From: Nitrospirota bacterium
GTDB taxonomy: Bacteria; Nitrospirota; Thermodesulfovibrionia; Thermodesulfovibrionales; UBA6898
DNA length: 33,370 nt
Direction of reading: 5' to 3'
Assembly: GCA_024275975.1 (NCBI GenBank)
Contig: JAJRYC010000015.1
Span: forward strand, 1-33,370
Below the pieces are notes generated by a model. The model saw only the letters and a list, made by a program, of their open reading frames with translations, searched no databases and was not told the DNA's origin. Position numbers and translations under genes: made by a program. Shown here piece after piece: positions 31,109-33,370 of this stretch (positions within the stretch are counted from its first letter, which is position 1; each line of letters begins with the position of its first letter).

Positions 31109-32265
31109 CCGAGATATACCTCGACAATAACGCCACAACAAGGATATCACCGGAAGTTCTCGACGCCATGCTACCATACCTTACCGATCTTTACGGAAAC
31201 CCGTCAAGCATGCATACCTTCGGGGGACAGATACACAGGAAGATAGAGGTAGCAAGGGCACAGGTCGCAGCGCTCATCAACGCTGATCCTGACGAGATAA
31301 TTTTCACAAGCTGCGGCACCGAAAGCGATAATACAGCCCTCATGTGCGCGGCCGAATCGTATCCTCATAAAAAACATATCATCACAACAAGGGTCGAACA
31401 CCCGGCGGTATTAAACTTCTGCCGACACCTGGCAAGAAAAGGATACCGGGTTACGTTTCTGACAGTAAACCACGAGGGAAAGCTTGACACGGATTTATTA
31501 ATTAAAGAAATCAGCGAGGATACGGCCGTTGTATCGATCATGCATGCAAACAATGAGACAGGAGTTATCTTCCCTGTCCTGGAAATCGCTGAAATAGTCA
31601 CACAGAGAGGCGCAATCTTTCATACCGATGCCGTGCAGACCGTCGGAAAAATTCCGATAGACGTGAAAAAACTTCCTGTCGACATGCTATCTCTCTCCGG
31701 CCACAAGCTCCACGCCCCCAAGGGCGTCGGCGCCCTGTATGTCAGAAAAGGCACAAGGTTCAAACCGTATATAATCGGCGGCCACCAGGAACATGGAAGA
31801 CGGGCCGGCACCGAAAACATCGCTTCCATAATAGGTCTCGGCAGGGCGTGTGAACTTGCCGGGGGAAACCTTGATGAAGAGGCAACATACCTGAAAGGGC
31901 TGCGGGACAGGCTCGAAAACACTCTGCTAGAACGTTGTCCTGATGCTATGGTAAACGGAGATACCGTCAACAGACTGCCTAATACCAGCAATATAAGTTT
32001 CGAATATATAGAAGGAGAAGCTATCCTGCTCAGACTCAACGAATACAATATATGCGCGTCATCCGGTTCGGCATGCACGTCAGGTTCACTTGAACCTTCA
32101 CATGTCTTAAGGGCGATGGGCATCCCTTTCTCAGCGGTACACGGCTCTGTAAGATTCTCACTCAGCCGTTACAACACAGATAAAGATGTAGACGCCGTAA
32201 TTAATGTCATGCCCGGGATAATACAGGACTTAAGGCGGCTTTCTCCTTTTGGCAGGGAAAAATAG
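31105..32265 (+). CDS. nifS: Cysteine desulfurase NifS
   Basis: A 386-residue PLP enzyme that takes sulfur from cysteine and passes it to NifU. The start MTEIYLDNNATT, H99, the PLP lysine K201 (SGHKLHAPKG) and the catalytic loop cysteine C324 (SSGSACTSG) are all present, in class I NifS/IscS order. Start chosen at ATG 31105, overlapping the nifU TGA by ATGA; a 32-residue upstream extension in frame is only a shadow of nifU. The gene is followed within 31 bases by a convergent glycosyltransferase gene. Confidence 0.96.
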   Translation: MTEIYLDNNATTRISPEVLDAMLPYLTDLYGNPSSMHTFGGQIHRKIEVARAQVAALINADPDEIIFTSCGTESDNTALMCAAESYPHKKHIITTRVEHPAVLNFCRHLARKGYRVTFLTVNHEGKLDTDLLIKEISEDTAVVSIMHANNETGVIFPVLEIAEIVTQRGAIFHTDAVQTVGKIPIDVKKLPVDMLSLSGHKLHAPKGVGALYVRKGTRFKPYIIGGHQEHGRRAGTENIASIIGLGRACELAGGNLDEEATYLKGLRDRLENTLLERCPDAMVNGDTVNRLPNTSNISFEYIEGEAILLRLNEYNICASSGSACTSGSLEPSHVLRAMGIPFSAVHGSVRFSLSRYNTDKDVDAVINVMPGIIQDLRRLSPFGREK

Positions 32266-32296
32266 CTATCATGCCTCCGGATAATACAGACGGCCC

Positions 32297-33370
32297 TTAT
32301 TGCATATAATCCAATATCCGCTCACATATTGCCGCTGACGAAAAAGGTCTGCCCAGCCTCAAGGCATTCTTCTTTAACTCAAGAAGTCTGTCACCTCTCC
32401 CGGAAAGGAAAGAAATCTTCTGTAACAGATCTTCACTGTCTCTCGCGAAGAGCGCGGCACCTTCATTCACAAGAAAATCGACGTTAAAGAACTCCTGTCC
32501 GGGGATCGGGTCGAATATAACCATCGGGAGTCCTGCTGCAAGCGCCTCTGACAAAGTAAGTCCGCCGCCCTTCCCTATGATCAAATCAGACGCCTGCATC
32601 AGCCGGGACACATTCTCCTCATAACGCAGAGGTATAAGATTGCTGTATTTCAGAGCAAGTTTTTTAACGGAATTGTAAAATCCTTCATTTCCGCCGGTGA
32701 CCGCAACTATCTGAATGTTTAATCCGCATAACCCTGGGAGGATGTTTTTAGTTATATTCCTTGTTTTTCCCATTAAAAGGACTGTAAACATTTCAGACAG
32801 GTCTAAATCACTTCTTGTATTTGCAGTGTCATATTTTATTGAAAACTGTTCTCGTACAGGTATGCCTGTAACACTTATGGCGCTTTCAGCCACGCCCTTA
32901 ATGGTCAGCTCTTTCTTCACCTTTTCATCAGCTACGAAATACATATCTATATAATCCTTGACCCATGTCCTGTGAACACCAAAATCGGTTATCACGGAGA
33001 AATACCTGAATTCGTTTTTTTTTCTGATCCGTTCTATTTTTCCGGATATTGGGAAAGTCGCTATCACTGCATCGGGCATTTCCTCCGACAAAAACGCTTC
33101 AAGTCCCCTGATGCCGATCCTGTCAATTTCCTTTGTAATTGCTTCCGACGAAACATCATTCGTAGCAGTAAAAAAAGCACCGTACGCCTTCGGAATTTTT
33201 TTTATACTTGTGTCATACATGAACCTTACACAGGAGTTTAAGAGATAACTTATTAGACCACGCCGCATAGCCAGTATTGACGGTACTTTAGCTGCGCACC
33301 GGTTGTAAGACCCCACTGTCATCCACATAGTGGCCAAAGGCTGATAGGACTTCGGCTTGGGTCTTCGTGG
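32297..33370 (-). CDS. MGDG-synthase-like glycosyltransferase, 5' end not resolved
   Basis: A GT28/MurG-fold enzyme related to processive diacylglycerol glucosyltransferases and MGDG synthase. The acceptor half contains FSVITDFGVHRTWV and FVADEKVKKEL; the donor half has VTGIPVR, VLLMGKTRN and the UDP-sugar-binding block LMQASDLIIGKGGGLTLSEA, LAAGLPMVIF, typical of the family. The reading frame is open to the window edge; the first start codon inside is TTG 33337. The usual N-terminal glycine-rich GxGH loop is not visible; VGSYNRCAAKV is the closest. The upstream 40 residues look poor, so the true start or a mutation may lie at or beyond the edge. It would make membrane glycolipid. Confidence 0.8.
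   Translation of the reverse strand, partial: PRRPKPKSYQPLATMWMTVGSYNRCAAKVPSILAMRRGLISYLLNSCVRFMYDTSIKKIPKAYGAFFTATNDVSSEAITKEIDRIGIRGLEAFLSEEMPDAVIATFPISGKIERIRKKNEFRYFSVITDFGVHRTWVKDYIDMYFVADEKVKKELTIKGVAESAISVTGIPVREQFSIKYDTANTRSDLDLSEMFTVLLMGKTRNITKNILPGLCGLNIQIVAVTGGNEGFYNSVKKLALKYSNLIPLRYEENVSRLMQASDLIIGKGGGLTLSEALAAGLPMVIFDPIPGQEFFNVDFLVNEGAALFARDSEDLLQKISFLSGRGDRLLELKKNALRLGRPFSSAAICERILDYMQ

Noticed and set aside
1-33370. CRISPR array, prophage or transposase genes
   Set aside because: No regularly spaced repeats, cas genes, phage structural genes or transposases were seen; the integrase is integron-type, not phage-type.

Overview
The window is chromosomal DNA of a Gram-negative bacterium. 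It carries a GspA/GspB pair, a TonB-dependent receptor, a lipoprotein and an NtrC-type sigma-54 activator. Short intergenic gaps, many ATGA or TAGTG overlaps, mixed AT-rich spacers and this family mix would fit a Nitrospirota or Desulfobacterota-like lineage. That placement is inference; no rRNA or marker here settles it.

Left edge (1-2.1 kb): an integron platform. An integron-type tyrosine recombinase (intI, +) is preceded by a sigma-70 promoter. A second good promoter on the opposite strand points left, into what looks like the start of a cassette array whose only clear ORF runs off the window. The integrase has a second core-binding domain at its N terminus, and a 9-base motif is repeated around both promoters.

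2.2-12.2 kb: mostly housekeeping genes: a YfcE-like phosphodiesterase, typA/bipA, coaE, a small zinc-ribbon protein coupled to a TIM-barrel isomerase-like protein, a minus-strand run of lytic transglycosylase, nadA and a MidA-type methyltransferase, then an SH3 protein and a coiled-coil protein with a histone-H1-like tail. Two non-coding stretches hold a decayed gene (about 3 kb) and degenerate GCGC/TTGC repeats (6.1-6.45 kb).

12.3-15.8 kb: a probable glucosylglycerate (compatible solute) block: gpgS on the minus strand, divergent from a MOFRL glycerate kinase overlapping a HAD phosphatase of the mannosyl/glucosyl-3-phosphoglycerate type.

15.8-21.6 kb: minus-strand antiporter, two-domain Usp and scpA (tight spacing), then gspA and gspB.

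21.8-26.4 kb: signalling. A membrane histidine kinase and a sigma-54 activator are followed by a cytoplasmic PAS kinase behind a well-formed sigma-54 promoter, suggesting a cascade.

26.6-28.1 kb: tRNA-Ser(GCU), a DUF2155-like lipoprotein, tRNA-Arg(ACG), tadA (whose product edits exactly that tRNA) and tRNA-Ser(CGA).

28.2-33.4 kb: a TonB-dependent receptor, nifU and nifS, and a partial MGDG-synthase-like glycosyltransferase. The nifU reading frame carries a TAA at what should be codon 3. All catalytic cysteines fall at the standard NifU positions if counting starts from the ATG before that stop, which makes this the sharpest anomaly in the window.
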